A stretch of 64,000 bases of DNA from an uncultured Christensenellaceae bacterium (GCA_910588015.1 CAJUOK010000007.1:1-64000), one strand, 5' to 3'. Positions 42,602 through 51,389 are shown, numbered from the stretch's first letter. Notes: generated by a model not told the origin, from the letters alone. A program made the numbers and translations.

Positions 42602-44350
42602 TTATACTATTGACTTGGGAAATACTACCTTGAATTCGCTTCCCACGCCAAGTTCGCTGTTGAGCGAAATTTTTGCTCCGTGTATTACGGCTATTCTCTT
42701 GACAATCGCAAGTCCGAGTCCCGTTGAACTTTCGTTGGTATACGTTCGCGACGCGTCGACTTTATAGAATCTTTCGTAAAGTCTGCTCTGATGCTCTTTG
42801 GCAATACCTATTCCGTTGTCCTTAACTTTGAGCGTTACTTCGCTGTCGCTCTCGCTCAAACTTACGGTAACGCTGCCGCCGTCTTTGTTATATTTGATAG
42901 CGTTGTTGACAAGATTTGTCACAAGCGTAGTTATCATCTTTGGTCTGCATATCAGATTGGCTTCTCCCGTAAGATTCAACTCGACTTTTTTACTTTCCGC
43001 AACGCCTTTTAGCTCGCTGATAACGTCTTCGCATATTTCACGCATATCCGCAACGCTTATCTCTTCGTTGTCCATATCTGCGTCGAGTTTTGACAGCTTA
43101 AGCATATCGTCGATAAGAACGCGCATTCTTCCTGCATTGGCGTTGATTTCTCTTGCGCAAACGTCAAGCTGTTTTTGCGACACGCCCTCCATAGTCATCA
43201 ACTCCGAATACCCGCTGATAGCCGTAAGCGGCGTCTTCAATTCGTGAGAAGCATTGGCGAAAAATTCGCTTCTTATCTTGGCGCTGTTGACCTCCATAGT
43301 AACGTTGGTAAATATGATTATCATTACGTCGCCCGTGATAACCTCGCTTTCTTCCGTTACGTCAAAACTTGTTTCCACTCTGTATACGCCGTCGCCTACG
43401 CGTACTTCTCCGACGTAATACTTTTTGCTTTCCAACGCCTGTTTGAGCGAAGACAGCAATTCTTCGTTGTCTATCAAATATCCCAGCTCGACTCCGACCA
43501 CGTCGTTGTCTTTTCCGAAAATTTCCAAAGCCACCGCATTATTGAGCACTATCCTTCCGCTTTTGGACACGACTACGATACCTTGATTAACGGAATGTAA
43601 CAGAATAGAAGATTTCTTTTGTTCGTATTGCAAATTGACAAAGTTTTTGGCAATCTCTCCCGCAAGGTCGTCGACTTTTGTAAGCACGGCTCTAAATTCG
43701 GGGAAATTGAGTTTTTCCGGCACTTGCATAGGAGTATACTCTCCGTTGTTGATATCAACAAGCACTTCTTCGAGCTTTTCAAACGGTATAGTCGCAAACT
43801 TCATATTGAGCGTCAGTGCAAAATATGAAGCGATAATTACGCCAGCCCATATCAATGCGGCAATGATAACTATGAGAAAATACGGTCCTGTGTTGTATAT
43901 TACGTCAACCGAACACATCAAAATCAAATAGCCGCCCTCCAACTTACCGTTGTCGACTTTGACGGCGTAATTTATCGTCATTCCTTTTTTATAGGTTTTA
44001 CCCAAAAAGAAATGCTCTCCCTTTTCCACGGCTTTTTCGATATTGCGAATTATTCTATCTCCCGTTTCAAGTTGCTCGGAAGCATTCTGATACTTAACTT
44101 CTATCGAAGAATCGAACACAACCGTCTTGTAAAACACCTCTTTATCGACGGGATGGTCGATTGCTTGACTTATCTCATCGAAATTATCGATATCGTTGAG
44201 TCTTTCGGATACGAACTTGGTCTCTTGACTTAAAAAATCTTTGATGGAATTTATCGTATAAATATTGAAAAGAAAAAAAGTCAAAGCAACGGTAACGAAG
44301 ACCGCTACCGTCATTATCAATATTACTCTTCTCAAAATTTTATTTCTCAT
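42602..44350 (-). CDS. Sensor histidine kinase (PhoR-like)
   Basis: A 582-aa membrane kinase. Two transmembrane helices (about 10-30 and 155-180) bracket an extracytoplasmic sensor of about 125 residues. A HAMP-like linker, a PAS domain (about 255-340), the HisKA box F-F-A-N-A-S-H-E-L-K-T-P-L-T near 365 and an HATPase domain with N, G1 (D-N-G-I-G) and G2 (G-L-G-L) boxes follow. It pairs with the response regulator 168 bp upstream but has its own promoter. The signal is unknown; the layout resembles phosphate sensors. Confidence 0.92.
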   Translation of the reverse strand: MRNKILRRVILIMTVAVFVTVALTFFLFNIYTINSIKDFLSQETKFVSERLNDIDNFDEISQAIDHPVDKEVFYKTVVFDSSIEVKYQNASEQLETGDRIIRNIEKAVEKGEHFFLGKTYKKGMTINYAVKVDNGKLEGGYLILMCSVDVIYNTGPYFLIVIIAALIWAGVIIASYFALTLNMKFATIPFEKLEEVLVDINNGEYTPMQVPEKLNFPEFRAVLTKVDDLAGEIAKNFVNLQYEQKKSSILLHSVNQGIVVVSKSGRIVLNNAVALEIFGKDNDVVGVELGYLIDNEELLSSLKQALESKKYYVGEVRVGDGVYRVETSFDVTEESEVITGDVMIIIFTNVTMEVNSAKIRSEFFANASHELKTPLTAISGYSELMTMEGVSQKQLDVCAREINANAGRMRVLIDDMLKLSKLDADMDNEEISVADMREICEDVISELKGVAESKKVELNLTGEANLICRPKMITTLVTNLVNNAIKYNKDGGSVTVSLSESDSEVTLKVKDNGIGIAKEHQSRLYERFYKVDASRTYTNESSTGLGLAIVKRIAVIHGAKISLNSELGVGSEFKVVFPKSIV

Positions 44351-44435
44351 ACTTTATAACTATCGTCGCCGATTGGTCTGATTATTCGATAAATTCTTAT
44401 ATGTTCAGCTTAAATGCTATAGCGGCTTATAATTA

Positions 44436-44464
44436 ATTATAAAACTCACTATAAAAAAAGTCAA
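44436..44464 (-). promoter_or_regulatory. Promoter of the histidine kinase gene
   Basis: Minus-strand TTGACT (44464-44459), 17-bp spacer, TATAAT (44441-44436), located between the regulator and the kinase genes. Confidence 0.7.
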
Positions 44465-44475
44465 TTAATAAAAGT

Positions 44476-44508
44476 ATAAAGGCGCGACCTGCCCGCCTGC
44501 GCCTTTAT
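44476..44508 (-). terminator. Probable terminator after the response regulator
   Basis: A 10-bp stem ATAAAGGCGC/GCGCCTTTAT with a 13-nt loop, followed on the minus strand by a moderately T-rich run. Confidence 0.55.
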
Positions 44509-44518
44509 CTTATCAATG

Positions 44519-45205
44519 TTATGCTTTAATATATTTATACCCGACTCCTCTAATCGTCAATATCGACTGTCTGTCGGAGTATTCCGCAAGTTTGGACCGC
44601 AACGATTTGATATGCATATCGAGCGTTCTCGTTTCGCCGACGAATTCATAATCCCACACCTCCGCAAGTATCTTTTCTCTCGTCACCACGCAATCGGCAT
44701 TTTTGACAAGCAGCGACAGCAAGTTGTATTCTTTCAACGTCAAAGAAACTGCGTTGTTGTTGACGTATACGACGTGCTCGGCATTGTTTATCTTGACCTC
44801 TCCGCACTCTATTAATTCTTCTTCGGTCTTTTTCAATCCGGCTTTGCGCAAATTGGCTTTTACTCTCGCAATAAGTTCAAGCATACCGAACGGTTTTGCA
44901 ATATAGTCGTCAGCTCCCGCGTCGAGTCCTCTAACCTTGACGCTCTCGTCGCCTTTGGCGCTTGCTATGATTACGGGAATATCTCTCGTGCGGGCGTCTT
45001 GCTTAAGCATAGTCAACGCGCTCAATCCGTCCATACCCGGCAACATCAAATCCAAGATTATAATGTCGGGGATTTGTTTATTCAACGCAACAAACATACT
45101 TTCCGCAGTGACAAAACTTTTGCAATCAAACTTGTCCTGAAAAGCCAGTTCATAAAGTCCCCTTATACTCTCGTCGTCTTCTACGACAAATACGCTATAT
45201 TCCAT
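44519..45205 (-). CDS. OmpR/PhoB family response regulator
   Basis: A 228-aa regulator. The receiver domain (1-120) has the acidic pocket E-D-D, the phosphorylated aspartate in I-I-L-D-L-M-L-P-G-M-D-G near residue 53 and K near 105 (I-A-K-P-F). The C-terminal winged helix (130-226) contains T-R-E-K-I-L-A-E-V-W-D-Y and the recognition helix T-R-T-L-D-M-H-I-K-S-L-R-S-K-L. GGAGG precedes the ATG. Confidence 0.94.
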   Translation of the reverse strand: MEYSVFVVEDDESIRGLYELAFQDKFDCKSFVTAESMFVALNKQIPDIIILDLMLPGMDGLSALTMLKQDARTRDIPVIIASAKGDESVKVRGLDAGADDYIAKPFGMLELIARVKANLRKAGLKKTEEELIECGEVKINNAEHVVYVNNNAVSLTLKEYNLLSLLVKNADCVVTREKILAEVWDYEFVGETRTLDMHIKSLRSKLAEYSDRQSILTIRGVGYKYIKA

Positions 45206-45318
45206 AAATCCTCCGTTGTCAGTTTTATCTGCCGAGCATATTTTAACACAATTTATATCCTGTGTAAATACCCATTACGAAAACTAAAGATAAATTTGAC
45301 AAAATTTTACATTTTGAG

Positions 45319-46119
45319 TTAATCTACTTCTCGCATATAAAAATCGCAATTAAATCTCGAGCCGAGTTTTTCTCCGTCTTTTATAAACTCCCAAAACTCG
45401 CGCGCCGTTCTTTCCACTTCCGTCAAAGCGTCTAAAGCAAGTTTGTCGAGAGTATTTCTCACTTCGTCGCATTTTTTGTTTTCTTCTTTTTGCACCAACA
45501 CGTCCAATCCCGCCGAGTTGCCGCTTATCTTAAATAAAAATATCAATATCTTCCTTTTGAGCTTGCCTTGAGAAGAAATATATCCCAAATACTTTTTCCG
45601 GTCTTTAAGCGTTTTTTTGACAACTTTGGGCGTCGTGTTCATATATTTTGCAACGACTTCTTGCGTATCCGTATCGTTTATTTGAAAGCGCAAATACTTG
45701 TTGTCAAACGGGTCTTCGCCGTATTTCAGCAACAGCTTTCTGTCGTAATCCGTCTCGATAACAAAATGCTTCTCCACACCTTCGGATTGCATCTTTTCAA
45801 TAAAAGGATGCATTCTTGAATCGAGAATAAAATGCGTATAGTAGCCCGCAAGATAAGCTATATCGCGTTGGCGATTGCAGCTATCCAAGGCTATCTGTCT
45901 GAAATTTTCAAATTGACTTTTGGCATTTTCGCGGTGCAATTTGGAGCCGTAAGTACGGACTTCGTTCTTTTTATAAGGCTTATAAAAAAACATCAAATCG
46001 CCGCCCGCTGTGCCCAAGTCGTAAAATTTTCTGTTGTTGTCGATTATTTCTTTAAGTTCGGCAGGCAATATGGCTAAACATTTGTCTCCGAATTTATAAT
46101 GCGCAAAAATAGACGGCAT
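45319..46119 (-). CDS. Zinc-dependent phospholipase C-like protein
   Basis: A 266-aa helical protein of the Zn_dep_PLPC type. Histidine and aspartate ligands are spread as in the family: a start M-P-S-I-F-A-H-Y-x-F-G, D-L-G-T-A-G-G-D near 34-41, H in KLHREN, and the G-Y-Y-T-H-F-I-L-D-S-R-M-H-P segment near 92-105. There is no signal peptide, so it acts in the cytoplasm if at all; its substrate is unknown. GAGGTAAA precedes the ATG. It follows tetR by 12 bp and is probably in the same unit and under the same operator. Confidence 0.82.
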   Translation of the reverse strand: MPSIFAHYKFGDKCLAILPAELKEIIDNNRKFYDLGTAGGDLMFFYKPYKKNEVRTYGSKLHRENAKSQFENFRQIALDSCNRQRDIAYLAGYYTHFILDSRMHPFIEKMQSEGVEKHFVIETDYDRKLLLKYGEDPFDNKYLRFQINDTDTQEVVAKYMNTTPKVVKKTLKDRKKYLGYISSQGKLKRKILIFLFKISGNSAGLDVLVQKEENKKCDEVRNTLDKLALDALTEVERTAREFWEFIKDGEKLGSRFNCDFYMREVD

Positions 46120-46131
46120 AATTTACCTCAA

Positions 46132-46704
46132 TCACTTAATCATATCTTTGAGCAAATTTTCAAGATACTCTTTTCTGTCGTCGGAATTACTCAAATCCAC
46201 ACCGCAACGCGACTTTATCACGTCAGTGCGTAAAAACGATTGCTCGATTATATAAATCACCCTTGACGCTATCAGATACGCCTTGGAATCGTCGCAAGAA
46301 GGTTTGCAATCCTTTATAATCGGTATATATGCGTCGATAAGCTCTGAAGTCGTATCGTCGTGAGAAGTGTTGCCCAAATCATATATAAGCGCCACTTTGG
46401 ATACGTTGGGCTTGGTATATAGATAATCAAAAGTCATAAGACATAGATAGTTGAGCTTCTCTTTAGGTTTCATAAACGCAAGCGAAGTGCGCACCTTGTG
46501 AAACTCTTCGACTATTGACATAATCATCTTCTTAACGCAACGGTTGACAAGCACTTCTTTAGAACCGAAATGATAGTTGACCAATCCCACTCCGATACCC
46601 AATCTGCCCGCCAATTCTCTGATAGTCAGCTTTTGAGGGTCGTCTCCCTTTTCCTCGAGTATGGCTATAGCCTCGTCGATAATCGCATCTTTAGTTACTT
46701 TCAT
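46132..46704 (-). CDS. TetR family transcriptional regulator
   Basis: A 190-aa regulator. The N-terminal helix-turn-helix is clear: TIRELAGRLGIGVGLVNYHFGSKEVLVNR at about 31-59. The C-terminal ligand domain is unlike any I can name. The ATG at 46704 has GGAGAG upstream; translation from 46728 would place the start inside the operator. A palindrome TGAACACTGTTCA lies between the -10 box and the ribosome-binding site, implying autorepression, and matching palindromes occur at two other loci in this window. Confidence 0.92.
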   Translation of the reverse strand: MKVTKDAIIDEAIAILEEKGDDPQKLTIRELAGRLGIGVGLVNYHFGSKEVLVNRCVKKMIMSIVEEFHKVRTSLAFMKPKEKLNYLCLMTFDYLYTKPNVSKVALIYDLGNTSHDDTTSELIDAYIPIIKDCKPSCDDSKAYLIASRVIYIIEQSFLRTDVIKSRCGVDLSNSDDRKEYLENLLKDMIK

Positions 46705-46721
46705 AATACACTCTCCATATT

Positions 46722-46734
46722 TGAACACTGTTCA
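46722..46734. promoter_or_regulatory. TetR operator (site C) TGAACACTGTTCA
   Basis: A perfect 6-1-6 palindrome covering the predicted transcription start of tetR, five bases after TATAAT. Confidence 0.75.
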
Positions 46735-46739
46735 GCGAT

Positions 46740-46768
46740 ATTATAGAATATAACCCATTGCTTGTCAA
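46740..46768 (-). promoter_or_regulatory. Promoter of tetR
   Basis: Minus-strand perfect TTGACA, 17-bp spacer, perfect TATAAT. Confidence 0.85.
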
Positions 46769-47001
46769 CGTTTTTTAGCTATTTATTACTTTGAAATTCA
46801 TTGTATTTATAAATGCGCATAAGTTTTTGATAAAAATTACTTGATATGTATATTATTAAATAAATTCTCTATTTAATCAATATAGCTATTATTGAAATAT
46901 TAATATATTATAAAATTTTTGTTTAAAACAATATTTTACGGCAAAAATATCTAAAGGAAAAATTAAAAAAATATTTTTAAAAAAATTTTGTCGCAAAAGT
47001 A
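46769..47001. other. Very AT-rich gene-free stretch
   Basis: About 230 bp with long A/T runs between the divergent tetR and peptide promoters. No gene or RNA seen. Confidence 0.5.
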
Positions 47002-47030
47002 TTGACAATACAATATTTCAATGCTAGTAT
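47002..47030 (+). promoter_or_regulatory. Promoter of the 22-residue peptide gene
   Basis: Perfect TTGACA (47002-47007), 17-bp spacer ending TGC, TAGTAT (47025-47030): both -35 and extended -10 elements. Confidence 0.8.
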
Positions 47031-47062
47031 ATAGGCGAAAATAAAAAAAGGAGGTAATCGAA

Positions 47063-47131
47063 ATGAAAAAAATATGGAATGAATGGAAAAAATATGTAGC
47101 AAAATATGGCTTAAACTTTAAAATTTGGTAA
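47063..47131 (+). CDS. Small cationic amphipathic peptide (22 aa)
   Basis: A short gene with AAAGGAGG 8 bp before its ATG, its own strong promoter and a terminator 55 bp later. The peptide has six lysines and one glutamate (net about +5), three tryptophans (5, 8, 22), two tyrosines and one phenylalanine. As a helix, I4, W8, V12 or Y11, Y15, F19 and W22 fall on one face and the lysines on the other. This is the pattern of membrane-active peptides, such as type I toxins or small cytolysins. A regulatory leader peptide is the alternative. I do not recognise the sequence. Confidence 0.6.
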   Translation: MKKIWNEWKKYVAKYGLNFKIW

Positions 47132-47185
47132 TCGGGAAAATTATTGAGAAAGTTTAAGCAAATTTCACATCGGAGAATTATGAGG

Positions 47186-47211
47186 CAATGCGAAAGCATT
47201 GTATTTTTTTT
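47186..47211 (+). terminator. Terminator of the peptide transcript
   Basis: A 6-bp stem CAATGC/GCATTG with GAAA loop, followed by TATTTTTTTT. Confidence 0.75.
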
Positions 47212-47254
47212 GCCCTTTTATTAAATTATACTTTTATTTTCCTCATTCAAATGA

Positions 47255-47260
47255 TATAAT
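47255..47260 (+). promoter_or_regulatory. Extended -10 element upstream of the YhcH family gene
   Basis: TGATATAAT with no good -35; the implied leader is about 16 nt. Confidence 0.5.
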
Positions 47261-47282
47261 TAAAAAACAGGAACAAATATTT

Positions 47283-47729
47283 ATGATACACGCCAACGTC
47301 AAAAATAACGATTTTTATAAGCACATAGACGATAAAATAGCATTGTGTCTTGAAAAGAGCACAACTCTCGACGAAAATACGCCTTGCGGCAAATACGTTT
47401 TAAGCGAAGATATTTACGTCAACGTCACGCAGTATACTCCCAAACCTGCCGAAGGTGCAAACGCGGAAACGCATAACTACTATGCTGACATACAACTCAT
47501 ACTTTCGGGAGAAGAATATATAGGATACGCCAAAACCTCTTTGCTTTCCCCTATCACCGATTACGACGCAAATAACGATATACGATTTTGGCAAGGAAAA
47601 CTCGCATTGATTGCTATGCAAAAAGGCGATTGGACGTTGTTTATGCCAGGCGAAGCCCACGCTCCGGGATTGACAAAAAGTCAAGGCGACGTCAAAAAAG
47701 CGATTTTTAAAATTAAATACGGTAAATAA
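47283..47729 (+). CDS. YhcH/YjgK/YiaL family protein
   Basis: A 148-aa cupin-like protein of the DUF386 family, associated with sugar and sialic acid catabolism. It shows H-N-Y-Y-A-D-I-Q-L-I-L-S-G-E-E near residue 62, and W-T-L-F-M-P-G-E-A-H-A-P-G with a metal-ligand type histidine near 125. The start at 47283 is where homology begins. It is convergent with a fucosidase gene. Confidence 0.88.
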   Translation: MIHANVKNNDFYKHIDDKIALCLEKSTTLDENTPCGKYVLSEDIYVNVTQYTPKPAEGANAETHNYYADIQLILSGEEYIGYAKTSLLSPITDYDANNDIRFWQGKLALIAMQKGDWTLFMPGEAHAPGLTKSQGDVKKAIFKIKYGK

Positions 47730-47761
47730 GATTCCTTTAAGGCAATTATTGATATAAAATG

Positions 47762-47792
47762 AAAATGCAAGTTTTTCAACTTGCATTTTTTA
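47762..47792. terminator. Bidirectional terminator
   Basis: A 12-bp perfect stem AAAATGCAAGTT/AACTTGCATTTT with TTTC loop between the convergent YhcH-like and GH95 genes. Confidence 0.85.
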
Positions 47793-47814
47793 CGCTTTGT
47801 TTTTATTATAATAT

Positions 47815-50172
47815 TTAAGACTTTTTCTTGCAAACGCGATAAACGTGTCCCTTTACGCATTGCCAAGATATAATATTGCCGTCGCGCGTAATCTCGACTT
47901 CTTTGACGTTGCCGTCAGTGACTTTGACCTCGTTGTCGACTTGGAGTTTGAATTCTCCGTCAACGGAACTGTGAACGCTGACTTCTTTCCAGTCTCCGTT
48001 TTTCCAATTGAAATCTACGGAAAAGCCGCCTCTTACGCACAGTCCTCTGACCGAACCCTCCGACCACAATTTGGGAAGCGTAGGCAAAAGTCTCACCGCT
48101 TTGCCGTGACTGTGAACGAGCATTTCGCAAACGCCTGCTGAATATCCGAAATTGCCGTCTATTTGGAATGGCGGATGCGTATCCCAAAGATTTTGATATA
48201 TATTATTATTAATAAGTCTTTCTACCAATTTATAAGCTCGGTCGCCGTCATAAAGTCTTGCCCACAGACACAGTCTCAACGCTGTCGCCCACCCCGTAGA
48301 CCTATCGCCTCTGTCCTCTAGCGAAACTTTGGTTGCGGCAAGCCATCCGTCGTCGCCTTCTTCATATAAAGCGCAAGGATAAAGTCCCATAAGGTGAGAA
48401 ACGTGTCTGTGTCTTTTTAGCCCGACGGAGCCGAGTTCTTTTTCGTGGTACCACTCGAGTATTTGATTGCTTTCGCCTATGACTATAGGGTCAAGCTTTG
48501 ACATAGTTTCTTTCCATTGTTCGACTTTTTCTGCGTCAACTCCCAATTTGGTTGCCGCGTCTACAGCGTCGGCATACAGCTGCCACAAAAATACCTGTTC
48601 GTATACGTTGCCGTGCGTAATAGGTCCGTGTTCGGGAGAATAGCAAGGCGACGTAACCCATCTTTCTCCGCTCTTATCGAGCAAAGCGTCATAAGTCAGC
48701 GTAGCTTCTTTTAACATAGGATAAATCTGCTTCAACCAACTTTCTTTAGCTCCGAACAAATACATCTCATACGCGTTGTGCAATATCCAAGCCGGCGCAG
48801 CCGCAGACCATCCCCAACGGAATTCCCAACCGGGACAAGTCCAACCGAACGGCGTGTTTTGCGTGTGATACAAATATCCCGATTCGCTTTTGCCGTCGCC
48901 TATTCCGCAATACGTCATAGCCGTAATTCTGCCCGGCTTACGCAATGACTCCAAATATTTTACGAGCGGCATTCCGCAATCCAACAATCCCGCTATGGGA
49001 GCTATCCAATAATTCATTTGCAGATTTATGTTGAGATGATAGTCGCTCGACCACGCAGGAGAATCGCTGCAGTTCCATATACCTTGCAAATTGTTGGGAA
49101 GAACGTCGTCTTTTCTGGACGAAGAAAGCATCAAATATCTTCCGTATGCAAACAGTAACTGTTCTACCCATTTTTTATCGTTGACGTTGGCTCTCGAATA
49201 AATCTTGAGAAGTCTGTCAGTCGGAATCTGCGGCTCTTTTACGTTTAGAGAAAAGTCCATAGAAGAATATGCGGCGCTCCAATCTGCAGCGTGATTTTCT
49301 TTAAGCTTTAAGACTCCCTTTCTCGCCGCGCTGTCTGCAATCGACGAAGTTTCGGCTTTTAATTCTTCAAAACCTTTTCCGTTGCGATAACTTGGATATT
49401 CGTCGGCATAATCTGTCTTATAAGTAAAAATCAAAGCGGTGCGAGTAGCGTTTTTGACTTTCCAGCCTTTATCATCCACCATAATCTCGCCGTTGGAAAT
49501 TATTCTGCACGACATAACATATTTTAAAGCGTTGTCGTTCAGTTCACCCTGCATTGACATAGAAGTTTTGTCAACGCTGTATGATTCTTTGCCGTCCACA
49601 CGGCTTTCCCACGTTATGTCCCAATCGCACAAAACTGCGCTTATCTGTTCTATAACCGCCACTTTATCAGGATATGACACGAATGCACTTCGAGCAAATC
49701 TCTCGCTGCTCTGTCTCCATATGGCGTTGGCTTCGGCTTTTTCAAAATCCAGCGAAAAACTATAGTTCTCAACCTTCTTTTTCTTTGAACGTATATGCCA
49801 TACGCCCGCGCATTGATAACTCCCGTATCCGTCCGTATCGCCCACAAGCTTTTGACACAACTCGTCGGCAACCTCTCCGTTTTTAAGCTGTTGTCTCGCT
49901 TGGACAAAGACGTCCTTCATCTTCGTTCCGTCAGAGGTAGCGTCTATGTTTCCGCCATTGTAATTAGGTCGTTTTGGAGAAGGTCCACCGGTCCAAAGAG
50001 TCTTTTCGTTGACGGTAACACACTCGTCGTAAGGCTCTCCCACCAACGAAATTCCCAACATACCGTTGCCAAGAGGTAAAGCCTGTTGCTGCCACTTATT
50101 TTGCGCTTTGTCAACACGCTGTCCGCCTATTACCCGTCTCTTTGACGCAGGTTTGCTATACCAAATCCTCAT
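47815..50172 (-). CDS. Glycoside hydrolase family 95 (alpha-L-fucosidase-type)
   Basis: A 785-aa enzyme of the GH95 family. It has the N-terminal beta-sandwich start W-Q-Q-Q-A-L-P-L-G-N-G-M-L-G, the (alpha/alpha)6 barrel with N-L-Q-G-I-W-N-C-S and H-L-N-I-N-L-Q-M-N-Y-W (the paired asparagines that activate water in Bifidobacterium AfcA), S-P-E-H-G with the likely general acid, and Q-I-D-G-N-F-G-Y-S near the end. No signal peptide is present, so it would act inside the cell on imported oligosaccharides. Specificity could be fucose or galactose; GH95 includes both. Confidence 0.9.
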   Translation of the reverse strand: MRIWYSKPASKRRVIGGQRVDKAQNKWQQQALPLGNGMLGISLVGEPYDECVTVNEKTLWTGGPSPKRPNYNGGNIDATSDGTKMKDVFVQARQQLKNGEVADELCQKLVGDTDGYGSYQCAGVWHIRSKKKKVENYSFSLDFEKAEANAIWRQSSERFARSAFVSYPDKVAVIEQISAVLCDWDITWESRVDGKESYSVDKTSMSMQGELNDNALKYVMSCRIISNGEIMVDDKGWKVKNATRTALIFTYKTDYADEYPSYRNGKGFEELKAETSSIADSAARKGVLKLKENHAADWSAAYSSMDFSLNVKEPQIPTDRLLKIYSRANVNDKKWVEQLLFAYGRYLMLSSSRKDDVLPNNLQGIWNCSDSPAWSSDYHLNINLQMNYWIAPIAGLLDCGMPLVKYLESLRKPGRITAMTYCGIGDGKSESGYLYHTQNTPFGWTCPGWEFRWGWSAAAPAWILHNAYEMYLFGAKESWLKQIYPMLKEATLTYDALLDKSGERWVTSPCYSPEHGPITHGNVYEQVFLWQLYADAVDAATKLGVDAEKVEQWKETMSKLDPIVIGESNQILEWYHEKELGSVGLKRHRHVSHLMGLYPCALYEEGDDGWLAATKVSLEDRGDRSTGWATALRLCLWARLYDGDRAYKLVERLINNNIYQNLWDTHPPFQIDGNFGYSAGVCEMLVHSHGKAVRLLPTLPKLWSEGSVRGLCVRGGFSVDFNWKNGDWKEVSVHSSVDGEFKLQVDNEVKVTDGNVKEVEITRDGNIISWQCVKGHVYRVCKKKS

Positions 50173-50358
50173 ACCCGTCCTCTGAATTGCCTCCCGAATC
50201 GTACATATTCACTATAGCAATCTCAAATAAAATCGTGTTTATTATACCATATTTTCGTTGAGCTATCAAGATATTGAGCAATAAAAATTTTGTTATAATT
50301 TTTGCTTATATATTTGTTTTATTCGCAAATAATGATAATTTAATTAATCCTTAATACT

Positions 50359-50706
50359 TCAGAAAATTCGTTCGCCCAAATACTTGTCGTGCGGAACCAA
50401 CAAACATTTATCTATAGATTTCCAATAGCTGTCGTATAGATTTTTTTGCGCTAATCCATAACTTTCCTTCGTGTCAAATTCCCAATAAAGCATATATTTG
50501 ACGCTTTTCACTATCTTTGTTATTTCGTGAGGAGGAAGTCCCTCTTTGATTTGCGGCATATCGATAAGATAACCTCTTTTGATTAAGCTGACCGTCAGTA
50601 CACCTTTTTGTTTCTCCAAAAAACTTTTTGCTTCTTGCATCAAAACTTCAAACTCTTGCGCTTTTTGCGGCTTTACTTGATAAATACATATTTCTGTAAA
50701 TGACAT
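50359..50706 (-). CDS. ABM-like dimeric alpha/beta-barrel protein
   Basis: A 115-aa protein with the ferredoxin-like pattern of antibiotic-biosynthesis-monooxygenase domains: E-I-C-I-Y-Q-V-K ... F-E-x-L-M-x-E-A-K, L-E-K-Q-K-G-V-L-T-V-S-L, and Y-M-L-Y-W-E-F-D. GGAGAGA precedes the ATG. The family is catalytically diverse and no function is assigned. Confidence 0.65.
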   Translation of the reverse strand: MSFTEICIYQVKPQKAQEFEVLMQEAKSFLEKQKGVLTVSLIKRGYLIDMPQIKEGLPPHEITKIVKSVKYMLYWEFDTKESYGLAQKNLYDSYWKSIDKCLLVPHDKYLGERIF

Positions 50707-50742
50707 AATATTATCTCTCCATACTTTGCAAATAGTTTTGTA

Positions 50743-51111
50743 TTATAAATTAATTCTGCCTATTATCTTTCTATAAAATTTATTACTCATAAGCATATCT
50801 TTGATTGATGGGAATTTGCAATTGCAAAGTTTTTCGCAAAGCTTCAAAACCTCGTCGCTTTCAAAATTTTTTACTTCATATCTGCGCATACCGTCTTTTA
50901 ACTTAAAAATAAATATCAACTCATTATCTTCAGTCAAATACTCGTTCCAATAATCTATATCCAAATTCTCTGTAATAAACTCTTCCCATACTCTTGCCTT
51001 ATCCCTTGGAAATTTAACTTTATAATCTTCTCCGCATTTCTTTATTTTGAATCCTTGTTTTTTCAAATCGCAAATTTGCTTTCCGATTCCCATAGCATAA
51101 GAATAATTCAT
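50743..51111 (-). CDS. Hypothetical protein
   Basis: A 122-aa small soluble protein with a basic N-terminal half and a W-E-E-F-I-T-E-N-L-D-I-D-Y-W-x-E-Y-L segment followed by a beta hairpin. Not recognised. Same direction as the ABM-like gene with a 36-bp gap. Confidence 0.6.
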   Translation of the reverse strand: MNYSYAMGIGKQICDLKKQGFKIKKCGEDYKVKFPRDKARVWEEFITENLDIDYWNEYLTEDNELIFIFKLKDGMRRYEVKNFESDEVLKLCEKLCNCKFPSIKDMLMSNKFYRKIIGRINL

Positions 51112-51207
51112 ATTTATCTCCTAAATATATTGTAATATAATTAATCGACAATAGCAATTATTACGACCACCCAAAAAATATACGGCAATAAAATGCCGTA
51201 TATTTTT

Positions 51208-51282
51208 GGTGACTCCACGGGGATATTGGCTCACGCCAAGATTTTCGCATACGCTTAAATGCGAACCGCTTAATTTGTTACA
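51208..51282 (-). pseudogene. Decayed tRNA-Glu copy
   Basis: Its first 17 bases repeat the acceptor/T-arm end of the intact tRNA-Glu 180 bp away (22 identical bases, 51203-51224 and 51385-51406), and an AACCGCTT of the D-arm is at nearly the same distance. The T and anticodon arms no longer fold. A terminator-like hairpin at 51178-51207 precedes it as for the real gene. Confidence 0.6.
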
Positions 51283-51353
51283 ATTTTTCGCAATACTACT
51301 CTATCGTGGGTAAATAATAAGCGAGCCGGTTCTCATCTCCTTATGAAACACGC

Positions 51354-51389
51354 AAAAAAACAAGTCCTCGATTGAGGACTTGTTTTTTT
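51354..51389 (-). terminator. Terminator of tRNA-Glu
   Basis: A perfect 16-bp stem: A7-CAAGTCCTC, loop GATT, GAGGACTTG-T7. Confidence 0.88.

Noticed and set aside
46963..47199. A 78-codon minus-strand frame opposite the 22-residue peptide gene
   Set aside because: Rich in Phe, Tyr and Ile simply because the plus strand is A-rich; no promoter or ribosome-binding site, while the plus strand has both.
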